Shown here: positions 45,181 through 54,820 of the stretch, one piece after another
Numbering within the stretch: position 1 is the first letter of the stretch
How the letters are laid out: every line of letters begins with the position of its first letter
Source: an uncultured Bacteriovoracaceae bacterium
Lineage (GTDB): Bacteria; Bdellovibrionota; Bacteriovoracia; Bacteriovoracales; Bacteriovoracaceae
Reading direction: 5' to 3'
Length of the DNA stretch: 64,000 nt
Assembly: GCA_938034385.1 (NCBI GenBank)
Contig: CALHLC010000019.1
Coordinates: forward strand, 1-64,000
Made by a program: the position numbers and the translations under genes
The notes under the pieces: model-generated
What the model was told of the DNA's origin: nothing
The model's database searches: none
What the model saw: the letters and a program-made list of their open reading frames with translations, nothing else

Positions 45181-46240
45181 AAGAAACTTTACACTTTCTA
45201 TTTTTTTATCATTTCTTATGTGTTTTTTATTCGCTAGTTTAAACTATATTGTTGACCCTTTTCAATATTTCAGAAAAAGTTCCCTCCTAAATAACGAGTA
45301 CCATAAAAATCAACGATTCCAAGTACCCGGGATGATTAAAAATATTAACTCTTCAAATTTTGTTATTGGAACTTCAATGGGTGAAAACTTTGAAACACAG
45401 AGAATAGATAAAGAGTTAAATTGGAACAACACACTAAGACTTTCTGTTTCGGGTATTATGCCATCTTCTCAAAAAATATTATTAAACTTTTTGAATAGAT
45501 CTCGTAAAGTAAATAATATAATAATGGATTTGCATTGGTATTTAGCTGAATTAGATCCGAATAAGAAAAATTCAACATATGATTTTCCGCAGTATTTATA
45601 TTCTGACTCTCTATGGGGAAAAATTAAATATCTTATAAATAGTGGGGTTCTTAAAGAGTCAACAAACCTTCTCTTGAAGCACAAAAGCGACTTCAAAGTA
45701 AGGAACAAACTGAATAATTGGATGAACGATAAAGTTTTTGCCAATTATACTAAGGATAACAATCTTATTCTCTTATCTAAGAAACTGACTAGTCAAAACA
45801 ACAAGATTACAGTTAAGTCTCAAACATTCCAATATCCTAGTTTTGAAAAAAATCTTTTCCCGTTTTTACAAAACAATCCCAATATAACGTTTTATCTCTT
45901 TCTACCTCCATATTCTACCTGGCACTATAAAACAATAAAAGACCAAGACTTTCTCTTGAGACTTGTTTTTTTTAGATCATATCTTACTCAAAAGCTTCAG
46001 GGGTTAAAAAATGTTAAACTTTTTGCTGTTGATGAAAACTTCTCAATTGTAAATAATCTAGCTAATTACAAAGATTATGGACACTTTAGAAACTCCGTCA
46101 ACAAGTACATTATTCATTCAATAAAGAACTCAAAGCATCAAATCGACTCAAGTAATATTAAAGTTCATATGGAAAAATTCATTCAAAATATAAATGCATA
46201 TGAAAAAGTTCTAATTAGTAAGCCTTATATTTATCCTTGA
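45170..46240 (+). CDS. SGNH-like membrane-anchored partner of the MBOAT protein
   Basis: 356 residues. N-terminal membrane anchor (LSIFLSFLMCFLFASLNYIV), then an extracytoplasmic domain. FVIGTSMGENF (Ser in block I position) and YKDYGHF near residue 300 (Asp-x-x-His) match the catalytic Ser/Asp/His of SGNH/DltD/AlgX-like proteins. Such proteins hand the acyl group to the polymer in the periplasm. Assignment rests on motifs and the 11-base overlap with the MBOAT gene. Confidence 0.72.
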   Translation: MTSKRNFTLSIFLSFLMCFLFASLNYIVDPFQYFRKSSLLNNEYHKNQRFQVPGMIKNINSSNFVIGTSMGENFETQRIDKELNWNNTLRLSVSGIMPSSQKILLNFLNRSRKVNNIIMDLHWYLAELDPNKKNSTYDFPQYLYSDSLWGKIKYLINSGVLKESTNLLLKHKSDFKVRNKLNNWMNDKVFANYTKDNNLILLSKKLTSQNNKITVKSQTFQYPSFEKNLFPFLQNNPNITFYLFLPPYSTWHYKTIKDQDFLLRLVFFRSYLTQKLQGLKNVKLFAVDENFSIVNNLANYKDYGHFRNSVNKYIIHSIKNSKHQIDSSNIKVHMEKFIQNINAYEKVLISKPYIYP

Positions 46241-46278
46241 GATTTTCTTAGAAAACAATATACAAAACAAAGAACTCT

Positions 46279-47181
46279 TTACTTAAAACAAACTAATAAA
46301 GATTTTTCCTTCGTATTATAATAGCGGCTACCATCTTTTTTCTTCCTCCCAGGAATTTCAACAACTTTAGAGAAACCACTCGTCAGCATAATTTCCACTA
46401 ATGCTTTTCTATCACACCTCATTTCTAGAAGTTTTCTCACATTACCTTCTGCCAAGGTCACTTGATCCTTATGAAGATAGATGACCCCATTATCTCCTCT
46501 AAATCTCTTGGGTTCTTCAAACACTGGTGTATCAGATTCAAGAATACATACTTCGTTTGTAATTTCATACAAATTCCGAGCAAAAAGAAACGGGTTTTCT
46601 AGATGGTAAATAATCCCTAGAGCAAATACTATATCGTATTTTTTATCTAATAAATCAGACCAATATGGAAGAGCAAGATCAATTCGTCCAAGTCTTACAC
46701 TTGAATCAGCTACTTTTTTATAAGCATGGATTTTTTGAAACCTTTCAATACCCAAAAGACTTAATTCAAAACAATCAATACTCTTCAATCCTTTTTCTAG
46801 GTAGTGAAACGAAACGAAACCTTCGGAACATGCTAAATCAACAGCGCTCTTTTTTGATAAATCTTTATCTATTCCAAACTTTACTAAAGCATCATCAATC
46901 ATCTCAAGCATTGCTTCTACTCTTTTAGAGTAGGCATCATATAACTGTTTACTACCTTTTAAAAAGTCCATTTCATGATGGTGTCGCCACCTGTTTTCTT
47001 TAAGCATCCAACTCTGAATGTCTGTTAAGCTTTCTGCTGAAAACTTTTTTTCATCAAACCATTCTACTTGTTTATCTTTTTGATTAAATTCTGAGAGCCC
47101 AACCCTATAAAGTTCATGATCCTTCCAGTCAGACCTTCTATGTGTGGTAAATGATGAATCATTGTTAAATAAGTTAAACAT
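46279..47181 (-). CDS. Class I SAM-dependent methyltransferase
   Basis: 300 residues. SAM motif I DLACSEG at 115-121, followed by DIVFALGIIYHLENPF as motif IV. It resembles DUF1698/CmoB-like methyltransferases of polysaccharide loci. Target unknown; sugar O-methylation is the likely role from context. It stands alone on the minus strand between plus-strand genes. Confidence 0.83.
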   Translation of the reverse strand: MFNLFNNDSSFTTHRRSDWKDHELYRVGLSEFNQKDKQVEWFDEKKFSAESLTDIQSWMLKENRWRHHHEMDFLKGSKQLYDAYSKRVEAMLEMIDDALVKFGIDKDLSKKSAVDLACSEGFVSFHYLEKGLKSIDCFELSLLGIERFQKIHAYKKVADSSVRLGRIDLALPYWSDLLDKKYDIVFALGIIYHLENPFLFARNLYEITNEVCILESDTPVFEEPKRFRGDNGVIYLHKDQVTLAEGNVRKLLEMRCDRKALVEIMLTSGFSKVVEIPGRKKKDGSRYYNTKEKSLLVCFK

Positions 47182-47274
47182 ACTCTCTCCTTAATTTCAG
47201 AGATTATTTCATAAATACAGCTCTTAGAAAACAATCTCTATAGCATCTCAAATCAAGGCCGAAAACATTTTGAT

Positions 47275-47349
47275 CTATAAGGTAATAGCCAGTAATACTC
47301 GGTGCGTTACCGCTTTGGAGGCTGCTTTCACCTTTAAATCACTAATACT
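47275..47349 (-). pseudogene. Possible decayed coding fragment in a 284-bp gap
   Basis: The 284-base gap between the two methyltransferases carries no intact gene. On the minus strand one short stretch reads KAASKAVTHRVLLAITL between two in-frame stops (before 47346 and at 47277-47275), which resembles the first helix of DUF2061 (pattern KA.sWRv..tldT). The identification is weak and by eye. Confidence 0.25.
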
Positions 47350-47465
47350 TCCCTACTAAAGCTTCCTTTCAAGTAAAAATGGCAACAATCCTAAAAATTT
47401 AATATTAATTATTTTTAAATTTTGATAAAAATATATATTCAAAACAATAAACTGGAGCAGTATAA

Positions 47466-48362
47466 ATGCAACATGATAGCTTTTTAGATAATAAATATTG
47501 GAATGATTTAAAGTCAAAATCTTCAATAGCAGGAATAACTCTAGATGAAAAAGTCACTCCTAAAGATTTTGAGCTATATGGTGACAGACTAGCACAAAGA
47601 CAAATTGATATGTTTGTAAAGTCTGGAGCAAAAGATCTAAACACCTTATCTATTTTAGATATTGGTTGTGGAATGGGCAGGATATTAAAACCATTTTCTC
47701 GCCAATTTGCAAAAGTTACAGGTGTCGACATTAATGAAAAGATTCTCGAAGCAGCTAAAATATATACTGAAAACCCATCGAACATTGAAACTGTTCAAAA
47801 CGATGGCAGGACAATCCCCTTTCCTGAGAACTCATTTGACTTAGTTTATAGTGGAGGAGTCTTACAACATATTCCAGATATCAATGTAATCATGGGATAT
47901 TTCGAGGAAGGCTTAAGGGTCTTAAAACCAAATGGATTGTTAAACTTCAGCTTTCAAGTTTGGATGACCTCAAGACAAGGAGGAGTTAATGGTGACAGGA
48001 TGGGAGCTCAAATAAGAGCTACCGACATAGAAGATATTTTAAAGAAAACTGGAAATAAATTAGTAAATATTTACCATGACCCCAAAGACCCATTCCCACA
48101 TTACAATGTAGTCATAAAGAAGTGTACGCCTTCCAAAGGCAAAGAAAACATTCAAATAAACTCCAAACTATCCGGATCTATCAAACCTGAAGTGGTTACA
48201 GAGATGTCGGTACGAACAGGTATTTTTGAAGACCTTCCTTCGTACCAAAACTTACGAATGCATTGGGCCAATGGTCCTTCAAAAAAAATAACATTCTTTA
48301 AGCAAAGTAATACTTTCAATAATTATCTTTTCAAAATAAAGAAAAAACTTTTCTCGATTTAA
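47466..48362 (+). CDS. Class I SAM-dependent methyltransferase
   Basis: 298 residues. Motif I ILDIGCGMGR at 63-72, then TGVDINEKILEAA and LVYSGGVLQHIPD, the typical small-molecule methyltransferase order. A TGGAG site lies 8 bases upstream. Its likely target is a sugar or polyol of the polymer. A GT2 gene follows 18 bases later, suggesting a joint unit. Confidence 0.87.
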   Translation: MQHDSFLDNKYWNDLKSKSSIAGITLDEKVTPKDFELYGDRLAQRQIDMFVKSGAKDLNTLSILDIGCGMGRILKPFSRQFAKVTGVDINEKILEAAKIYTENPSNIETVQNDGRTIPFPENSFDLVYSGGVLQHIPDINVIMGYFEEGLRVLKPNGLLNFSFQVWMTSRQGGVNGDRMGAQIRATDIEDILKKTGNKLVNIYHDPKDPFPHYNVVIKKCTPSKGKENIQINSKLSGSIKPEVVTEMSVRTGIFEDLPSYQNLRMHWANGPSKKITFFKQSNTFNNYLFKIKKKLFSI

Positions 48363-48380
48363 TTCTATAAATACTAATAA

Positions 48381-49481
48381 ATGAAACCTATCAAAAAGTA
48401 TTTAAAACTGCGCATAAAAACTCTTTATCGCTTTTTACAAAATCTCAAATGGATTCTTGCTAAAAAAGACCTTCCAGAAATTTCGATAATTATTCCGTAT
48501 TACAATGACAATCTAGATTTTGTTAATTCATGCTTAAAAAGTATTAAGTTCCAATTCTACAAAAACATCGAGATCCTGATAATTGATGACTTTTCAAAAG
48601 TCGAAAGCGTCAACAAGTTAAAAAAAATAATCCCTTCCAATGCCAGAGTAATTTCACATCTAAAAAACAAAGGCCTTTCTGCTGCTCGAAATACAGGGCT
48701 AAAAAACGCACAAGGTGATTATATTTTATTTTTAGATGCCGATGATATGATTCATGCGTTTGCTCTCTACAATTTGGCAAGAGGTCTCATTACAAGACCA
48801 GAAAATTCAAAATTAATAATTGGATCTTACGGAAGAAATACCGCTTTATACCCTTACCAATCAGCTTTCATCAAATTCCTCATAGGATTTCAATATATTC
48901 TAAATAGAGGAACTCTTAGTTTTGTAAACGTTGCCGGCTACTTACCATTTAATATTCATGCATGCCTTTTAGATAGAAAAATGTTAATAGATAATAATTT
49001 TCACTTTAATGAAAACATGCTTGATGGAGCTGAAGATTGGGAGTTTTGGTATCACTTAATGCGAGGAGGATACACATTTTCTGACTCTAAATCATATGCA
49101 GGGATTTATAGGCAACGTGAAAAAAGCATGTCAAGAAGTAAAGCTCTTTTGCATTTCAATGAAAGTTATCAGCTCATTGAAAAATCCTTTACTCAAGATA
49201 CATCCTCAAAAGTATTTCAAGAACCTTGGTTTAAGTATACCGAGCTCAATCTAAAGGTCTCTAGATGTATCAGAGAACTAACAGTTAGTTTTCTTCAAGA
49301 AAATCTAGGCAACATTAATCTTTGGAATTATATTGATAGAAAACATTCGTCATATATTGAAAACTATTTAGATATAGATAAGTACGTACAAGAAGGAATT
49401 TCTAAATTTCATTGCTCTAAAAAAGTATCTGACTTAAAAGACATACAACTCATTCAAAAAATAAGAGATAATATTTTTTAG
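48381..49481 (+). CDS. Glycosyltransferase family 2
   Basis: 366 residues. Motifs: ISIIIPYYNDNLDF, ILIIDDFS, GLSAARNTGLKNAQG, LDADDM, and GAEDWEFWYHLM followed by YRQREKSMSRS. The same blocks in the same order occur in the GT2 at 38083, so the two are paralogues. It adds a sugar to the growing unit. Its stop shares TTAG with the convergent methyltransferase. Confidence 0.88.
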   Translation: MKPIKKYLKLRIKTLYRFLQNLKWILAKKDLPEISIIIPYYNDNLDFVNSCLKSIKFQFYKNIEILIIDDFSKVESVNKLKKIIPSNARVISHLKNKGLSAARNTGLKNAQGDYILFLDADDMIHAFALYNLARGLITRPENSKLIIGSYGRNTALYPYQSAFIKFLIGFQYILNRGTLSFVNVAGYLPFNIHACLLDRKMLIDNNFHFNENMLDGAEDWEFWYHLMRGGYTFSDSKSYAGIYRQREKSMSRSKALLHFNESYQLIEKSFTQDTSSKVFQEPWFKYTELNLKVSRCIRELTVSFLQENLGNINLWNYIDRKHSSYIENYLDIDKYVQEGISKFHCSKKVSDLKDIQLIQKIRDNIF

Positions 49482-50632
49482 CTCTTAGTCTTAAATAAAC
49501 GTCTTAAATAATTGGCAATACGAATTTCTTTTCTGTGTTTTAACAATTTCCCTTCAAGTTCTTTAACTTTCTCTTGAGTCTTTTCAAGTCTAAAGCGATC
49601 TTTTCTCAGAGATGAAATTTTTTCAATTTGAAAAGTTTGATAGAAGGGAAAAATTCTTTCTTGTAGGGCCTGAAAACCATCTTCTTCATTTTTCAGTCTT
49701 AATTTCGGAAGAGTTTTATCTATATAAAACCTTGATGGCCAATAATCAGAGATTACGTCTTTTTTGTATTCTCCGGTATATTGAATCAACATTCTGACAT
49801 GTGAATCAGACTTTATAACTCTAAACCCCTCGGACTCAATCATATTTCTAAGAGTAAGGTTACTAAAATTAAAAATATGAGCAATAGTAAAAAATCTCTG
49901 TAACTCTAGTCCATAATTATGATAATTTTGGAAATGTCCAAAAAGGCTTGGTACTTCAAGGTAAACATACCCTTCTCTTTTCAATCTATTTTTCAAGGTT
50001 TTAAGATACTTTTTAGGGTCTATGATATGTTCAAAAACATGACTAAGTATTATAAGATCAAACTTTTCCTCAATGTGAACATCATCAATTCCACCATGGA
50101 ATACTCGTTCTTTGCCGAGAGCCTTATTAATTTTTGAAACTAGTTTTGAATTATAGTCACAACCAAATATAGTCATTGAGTCAAACTGATGATTTATATC
50201 ATCATTAAAATATTTTATTAAATCTCCCGTACCGCAACCAACATCAAGAATAGAGATTTGTTCTTCTAGTATTTCATCTAAAAATAAAAAAATATTTCTA
50301 CATTGATCTTTATTATATAAGTGCTCTGGAGCTTCAACTCCATAATTAATAGGAACATAAAATTCATCATAAAAAACTTCTAAGCTTTTTTGATCAAATA
50401 TTGGAGATGAAGAGATTAATCCACAATCTCGACACAATAAAGATTTGACAGATAAACCATGACGATCATACTCAGAAAGTATGTCAAAACTAGTTCCCTT
50501 ACATTGATAGCAATCACTTCTAGTTATTAATTTTAACTTTCCATGACTAATTGAATCTTCTAATTTAGACAAAAATTTTACTTGTAAATCATTTAAAACG
50601 ATTGAATGCGTTTGATTAAAAAATGCTTCCAT
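49478..50632 (-). CDS. Zinc-ribbon class I SAM methyltransferase
   Basis: 384 residues. A zinc-binding N-terminal unit at 41-70 (Cys41, Cys44, Cys67, Cys70), then a SAM domain with SILDVGCGTGDL near 127 and HVFEHIIDPKKYL. A Lys/Glu-rich coiled coil ends the protein. Zinc-ribbon plus SAM domain is the layout of sugar C-methyltransferases, though the last C-terminal domain of that class is not obvious. It is convergent with the GT2. Confidence 0.82.
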   Translation of the reverse strand: MEAFFNQTHSIVLNDLQVKFLSKLEDSISHGKLKLITRSDCYQCKGTSFDILSEYDRHGLSVKSLLCRDCGLISSSPIFDQKSLEVFYDEFYVPINYGVEAPEHLYNKDQCRNIFLFLDEILEEQISILDVGCGTGDLIKYFNDDINHQFDSMTIFGCDYNSKLVSKINKALGKERVFHGGIDDVHIEEKFDLIILSHVFEHIIDPKKYLKTLKNRLKREGYVYLEVPSLFGHFQNYHNYGLELQRFFTIAHIFNFSNLTLRNMIESEGFRVIKSDSHVRMLIQYTGEYKKDVISDYWPSRFYIDKTLPKLRLKNEEDGFQALQERIFPFYQTFQIEKISSLRKDRFRLEKTQEKVKELEGKLLKHRKEIRIANYLRRLFKTKS

Positions 50633-50753
50633 TTATGTACAGTTCTCTATCTCTAATAAGGTTTTTCATCGATAATATAATACAAATATTGAAAAAAAAG
50701 TAGACCTCAGAAATTTAAGTTAAAATCAAATCAACCTATTAACTAGTTTTAAT

Positions 50754-51539
50754 TTAGAGCCTTTCTCTTAATTGCCCTTCTTCTCTAGAGATTCTTGATA
50801 TTAATAGCAAGGTTAGTAAAATTTGCACTGCAAAGAAGGCCAACACGTAAAACTCTCCATTCGTTTGCTCTGCAGAATAAAAGTAATATCTAACTTTTTC
50901 TATTAAGATATATACAAAATTAAACTCTAAAAACTTTAATTGAGAAAAAACAGAAGGAACAGGGATAATAACCCCGCTTAAGAACATCATATATTTGAAA
51001 AAGATATTTAAAACATTCTTTAAATCACGAATGTAGCAATAAAAAACCGACAAGAAAACACCTATGCTTAGACCTAAGATGGCAAAGGGGAAAAATGATA
51101 AAGGGAGAAGTATAAACTCAAAAGAAGACAAGCTTGAATACTTTAACGCTAAAAAGAACATCAATGGTAAGCGTACTAAAAAAGTTACAAAAGGTTGTCC
51201 AAGAGCTGCAATATAAATAGGAGTAAAAGGAATTTTCTTTTTCTTTAAAATACCTTTATTATCCACAGGAGCACTCATTACGCCCAATGTACTACCTGAA
51301 AAAACTTCCCAAAATGTTATTCCAAAAACGACATAAAATGCTCGCGGCATTTGGTCTGAACTTTTAAGAAACCCAATCTCTTGCAAGAATATATATAAAA
51401 GAATGGGAATCAATGGAGTTATAATTACCCAAACCCACCCCAAAATATTATTCCGTGAAGAACTTTTAATATTTTTAAGAAAACTATAGAAAATAAAACT
51501 TCTATACCTTAGGAGTTCTAAAATCACTGGCTTAAACAA
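50754..51539 (-). CDS. ABC-2 type polysaccharide exporter permease (Wzm/TagG-like)
   Basis: 261 residues, six membrane segments. The N terminus (LLRYRSFIFYSFLKNIKSSS) and LGWVWVIITPLIPILLY are typical of Wzm/KpsM/TagG permeases, which pass undecaprenyl-linked polysaccharide through the inner membrane. The TTG start follows directly after the ATPase stop, with GGAG just before, so both subunits are coupled. Confidence 0.9.
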   Translation of the reverse strand: MFKPVILELLRYRSFIFYSFLKNIKSSSRNNILGWVWVIITPLIPILLYIFLQEIGFLKSSDQMPRAFYVVFGITFWEVFSGSTLGVMSAPVDNKGILKKKKIPFTPIYIAALGQPFVTFLVRLPLMFFLALKYSSLSSFEFILLPLSFFPFAILGLSIGVFLSVFYCYIRDLKNVLNIFFKYMMFLSGVIIPVPSVFSQLKFLEFNFVYILIEKVRYYFYSAEQTNGEFYVLAFFAVQILLTLLLISRISREEGQLRERL

Positions 51540-52763
51540 TTAGTTCTCCTCTTTTTTTGGTTCTTCTTTAAATGAACATAATGCAACTCCATGAACTCTT
51601 GCATCAAAGCCACTTATTTCAAAAGGCTCTAAAATTTTTCTTACCAAATACTCTGATTTAAGTGTTAAGATAAAACAAGAATCAATTGGTCCAGAATTAA
51701 ATATATTATGAATTTTAAGCAACTGACCTTTTTTTAACACTGATACTGACAAGTCACACGAATCATATTCAGAGCTAATCGAAGAAATATTTATATTATC
51801 TCTCCAAAAGGGCATTGAAAAAACAAGGTCTTTCCCACAGTCTACAAGTAAGGTAGCTTTGAAAAATAAATAAATTGGTTCGTTTTTTGAAAAAACCTTT
51901 CGCGGAGTTAAGAACTCATCACACCAGAAAACTTCTAAATCTGAGACTATTTCATTGTTATGAAAATCTTCTCCGAGGTTAGGATTCTTTAATATCTCTT
52001 TCTCATCTCGAGCTTCAGATTTCCGATATAAATTAATCGCTTTCTGAACATCACCGTCAAAAACAATAGTTCCTCTATCAAAGAGTAAGGCTCGAGTACA
52101 AAATAATTTCACTGTCTGTAAATTATGACTTACTAAAACAACTGCCGCATCTTTTCTGATCTCATTGATCTTCCTCAGACATTTCTGTCTAAATCTAAAA
52201 TCTCCAACAGATAACACTTCATCTACAAGCAAAATATCTGGGTTAGCAAAGATAGCAGCTGAAAATCCTAAGCGCGCCTTCATTCCTGAACTATATTTCT
52301 TAACAGGAAAATCAATAAATTCATTCAACTCAGAAAACTCTATAATTTCATTAATCAAGAATTCTCTATCTTTTTTTTTCAAATTCGGGATCATAGAGAC
52401 AGCAAATAGTAAATTCTCTCTCCCTGTCAGATCGTAATGAAACCCTGCACCTAGTTCTATTAAAGCTTGTATTTTCCCATTTACTTTCACACTGCCTTCA
52501 CTGGGGTCATATAATCCATTTATTATTTTTAAGAGAGTACTCTTGCCTGCTCCATTTCTTCCAATTAAGGCAATCGCTTCACCTTTTTTGATAGAAAAAG
52601 AAATCTCTTTCAAAGCTGTGAAGTGATTCGCTTCTTTTGATATTGCTTTTTTTTTTACAATACCTAAAATCCGAAGAACCGTCTTTGCAAGTTCTCGTAC
52701 TACATTTTTTTTTTCAGATTTCTCAAAAAATTTACTTACTTCATTGACTTCAATTAGATTCAT
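51540..52763 (-). CDS. ABC polysaccharide exporter ATPase with C-terminal binding domain (Wzt-like)
   Basis: 407 residues. ATPase domain at about 47-265: Walker A GRNGAGKST at 68-76, signature KYSSGMKARLGFS, Walker B ILLVDEVLSVGD. The C-terminal ~140 residues are beta-rich, as in Wzt proteins, where this domain recognises the terminal modification of the O-polysaccharide. This fits the methyltransferases in the locus as chain-end modifiers. The start shares one base with the DUF115 gene stop (TAATG). Confidence 0.92.
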   Translation of the reverse strand: MNLIEVNEVSKFFEKSEKKNVVRELAKTVLRILGIVKKKAISKEANHFTALKEISFSIKKGEAIALIGRNGAGKSTLLKIINGLYDPSEGSVKVNGKIQALIELGAGFHYDLTGRENLLFAVSMIPNLKKKDREFLINEIIEFSELNEFIDFPVKKYSSGMKARLGFSAAIFANPDILLVDEVLSVGDFRFRQKCLRKINEIRKDAAVVLVSHNLQTVKLFCTRALLFDRGTIVFDGDVQKAINLYRKSEARDEKEILKNPNLGEDFHNNEIVSDLEVFWCDEFLTPRKVFSKNEPIYLFFKATLLVDCGKDLVFSMPFWRDNINISSISSEYDSCDLSVSVLKKGQLLKIHNIFNSGPIDSCFILTLKSEYLVRKILEPFEISGFDARVHGVALCSFKEEPKKEEN

Positions 52764-53647
52764 TAGAACAAACTCTCAAATTCTACCCTATCAAAAATCT
52801 CCAATTTCCCACCTACAGTAGCATTAAAGATTTTTCTCCCACTGGTTTCATAAATGGTTTTTTGTAATTGATAATTCTTCATTACATTTTCTAATTTGGG
52901 ATCGTGCCATTTCTTCCCTTTACCAAAATAATCAGGGTGAAAGTGGTTGGGATCATCTTCTGTAGAAGTAATATTAGCCCCTTCAACTATTGCTGATTTA
53001 GGAATATCATAAGAAAAATCCATTCCTATAAGGTAGACTTCGGTAAAACCCATATAATAAGCTAACTGCAAATTAATCATTGTCACCGATTGACCACAAA
53101 ATGCTTGTAGTGAAAAATCTGTTGAGAATTGGGGGACTTCAAAGTTTGAGCTCTTAGATTCATAGAAGCTCCTGTTCATTCTAAAGAAACTTGTATTTTT
53201 TCTATTGGTTATCTTTTCATAATAATCAATAGGAAAAAATCGATGTATCTTAGGCTCAAATAAATTTATTCTCTCTAAGTTATCATTTATTACATGAGAA
53301 TCCTCAACCATATAAAAACTAGGTCTATAGCCCGAAGAGTCAGTTTTATAAAAAATTCCATTAACAGCAAAAGAGTATTCATGATCTAACTTTGAAAGGT
53401 CTATCCTATTTAATGAAGGTCCATTTCCAACAATGAAGCATCGCTTATTTTTATACTTATTTTTAAACTCTCTAATTTTAGAGATATCAGGAGACTTTAT
53501 ATTATACCTTACTTCATGAAGGTAGCTATTAGATAAAATCCCAGTTCGTTGACAGTGCTTAATACTCGCCATATCAAATAGCATCTTGGATCCACCCAAT
53601 CGAAAGTACTTAATCGCTTTTTTAGTCTTATGAATAATTCGTTTCAT
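52763..53647 (-). CDS. MptE/DUF115-like protein, possible CMP-sugar transferase
   Basis: 294 residues. Near the centre-left lies FIVGNGPSLN (71-80), and later INLQLAYYMGFTEVYLIGMD. DUF115/MptE-like proteins share this GNGPSL motif and GF.eVyLiG.D pattern with bacterial sialyltransferases (GT42, Cst-I type), as I recall them. A transferase using the CMP-activated product of the operon at 39-44 kb is a reasonable inference; the family annotation as pterin kinase would be misleading here. It overlaps the ATPase gene by one base. Confidence 0.75.
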   Translation of the reverse strand: MKRIIHKTKKAIKYFRLGGSKMLFDMASIKHCQRTGILSNSYLHEVRYNIKSPDISKIREFKNKYKNKRCFIVGNGPSLNRIDLSKLDHEYSFAVNGIFYKTDSSGYRPSFYMVEDSHVINDNLERINLFEPKIHRFFPIDYYEKITNRKNTSFFRMNRSFYESKSSNFEVPQFSTDFSLQAFCGQSVTMINLQLAYYMGFTEVYLIGMDFSYDIPKSAIVEGANITSTEDDPNHFHPDYFGKGKKWHDPKLENVMKNYQLQKTIYETSGRKIFNATVGGKLEIFDRVEFESLF

Positions 53648-53701
53648 GAGAAGTTAATATATCTCAGGATTTATAAATTGAATATCATCTACTCTTGATA
53701 C

Positions 53702-54676
53702 TCACTGCATTATCTTTTTTTCCCACTCATAAGCGGATCTGACAATTAAAGAAATATCTGTAAACCTTGGCTTCCAATTGAAAGCATCTTTTAGCTTGGA
53801 GCTTTCAGCGATGAGACAACCTACGTCCCCTGGCCTTCGCGGAGCTTCCTTGACTAAGAAATCATTTTGAGAAACATTTTTAAACTCTTTGATAACCTCT
53901 TTCACAGAAAACCCTTGAGAATAGCCACAATTAAACAACTCTGATTTCCCTCCAGCCAAAAGGTACTTCAACCCTAGAACATGAATATCAGCAAGATCCT
54001 CAACATGAATATAATCTCTCACTCCTGTACCATCTGGAGTATCATAGTCAGTTCCAAAGATTGATAAATACTCTCTTTTCTTAATTGCAGCTTCTGCACA
54101 AACCTTCATTAAATGAGTTGCATTTCGCCCTCTTAAACCTAGCTCTCCACAACTACCTGCACCGGCGACATTAAAGTATCGAAAAACAACATGCCTTAAG
54201 TCTGAAGCTCTAGATATGTCTCTAAGCATATCCTCACTCATTAACTTAGAGCTTGCATAAGGGTTTATAGGACTAACTGGGTCTATTTCACTAACTATAT
54301 TTTTATCTGTACTTCCATAAACTCCTGCAGTTGAAGAGAAAATAAATGCTTTTACATTTTCCTCAGCACACTTCTTCATCAGTTTAAAAGAGTTTACAGT
54401 ATTATTTTCATAATATTTCAAGGGGTTTTCTACACTTTCAGGAACGACTACACTACCAGCAAAGTGGAGAACTCCTTCTATCTCATTTTTAAAAGCTTCA
54501 TCTAAAACAGAATCATCTCCTATATCTCCTTCAATAAATTCTCCAAATTTAACTGCTTCTTTAAACCCATTGGATAAATTATCAACAACGATGACTTCAT
54601 AACCTGATTGTCCAAGATGTTTTACAACATGTGACCCTATATAGCCTGCACCACCAGTGACTAAAATCTTCCCCAT
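53702..54676 (-). CDS. galE: UDP-glucose 4-epimerase GalE
   Basis: 324 residues. GGAGYIGSHV at 8-17, FSSTAGVYG, active-site YASSK near 140, and RYFNVAGAG. It interconverts UDP-Glc and UDP-Gal (or the GlcNAc forms). Length is normal. GalU upstream supplies UDP-Glc, so both feed the locus. Confidence 0.93.
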   Translation of the reverse strand: MGKILVTGGAGYIGSHVVKHLGQSGYEVIVVDNLSNGFKEAVKFGEFIEGDIGDDSVLDEAFKNEIEGVLHFAGSVVVPESVENPLKYYENNTVNSFKLMKKCAEENVKAFIFSSTAGVYGSTDKNIVSEIDPVSPINPYASSKLMSEDMLRDISRASDLRHVVFRYFNVAGAGSCGELGLRGRNATHLMKVCAEAAIKKREYLSIFGTDYDTPDGTGVRDYIHVEDLADIHVLGLKYLLAGGKSELFNCGYSQGFSVKEVIKEFKNVSQNDFLVKEAPRRPGDVGCLIAESSKLKDAFNWKPRFTDISLIVRSAYEWEKKIMQ

Positions 54677-54820
54677 TTGAAATACCTTCTTTAAATATTA
54701 ATTCCTTAATTAAATCTCATAGATACTATAAAAGAAAATTTAACCTGGCTACTTGCACAAGAATATTGCTAAATAGTTTAATACTAACTCATATGTCAAA
54801 ATGACATAGACGAGGCTTCT

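Noticed and set aside
47301-47332. FMN riboswitch (RFN element)
   Set aside because: Only one half-element-like run (GGTGAAA ... GCGGTAA) is seen; the second conserved half and riboflavin genes are missing.
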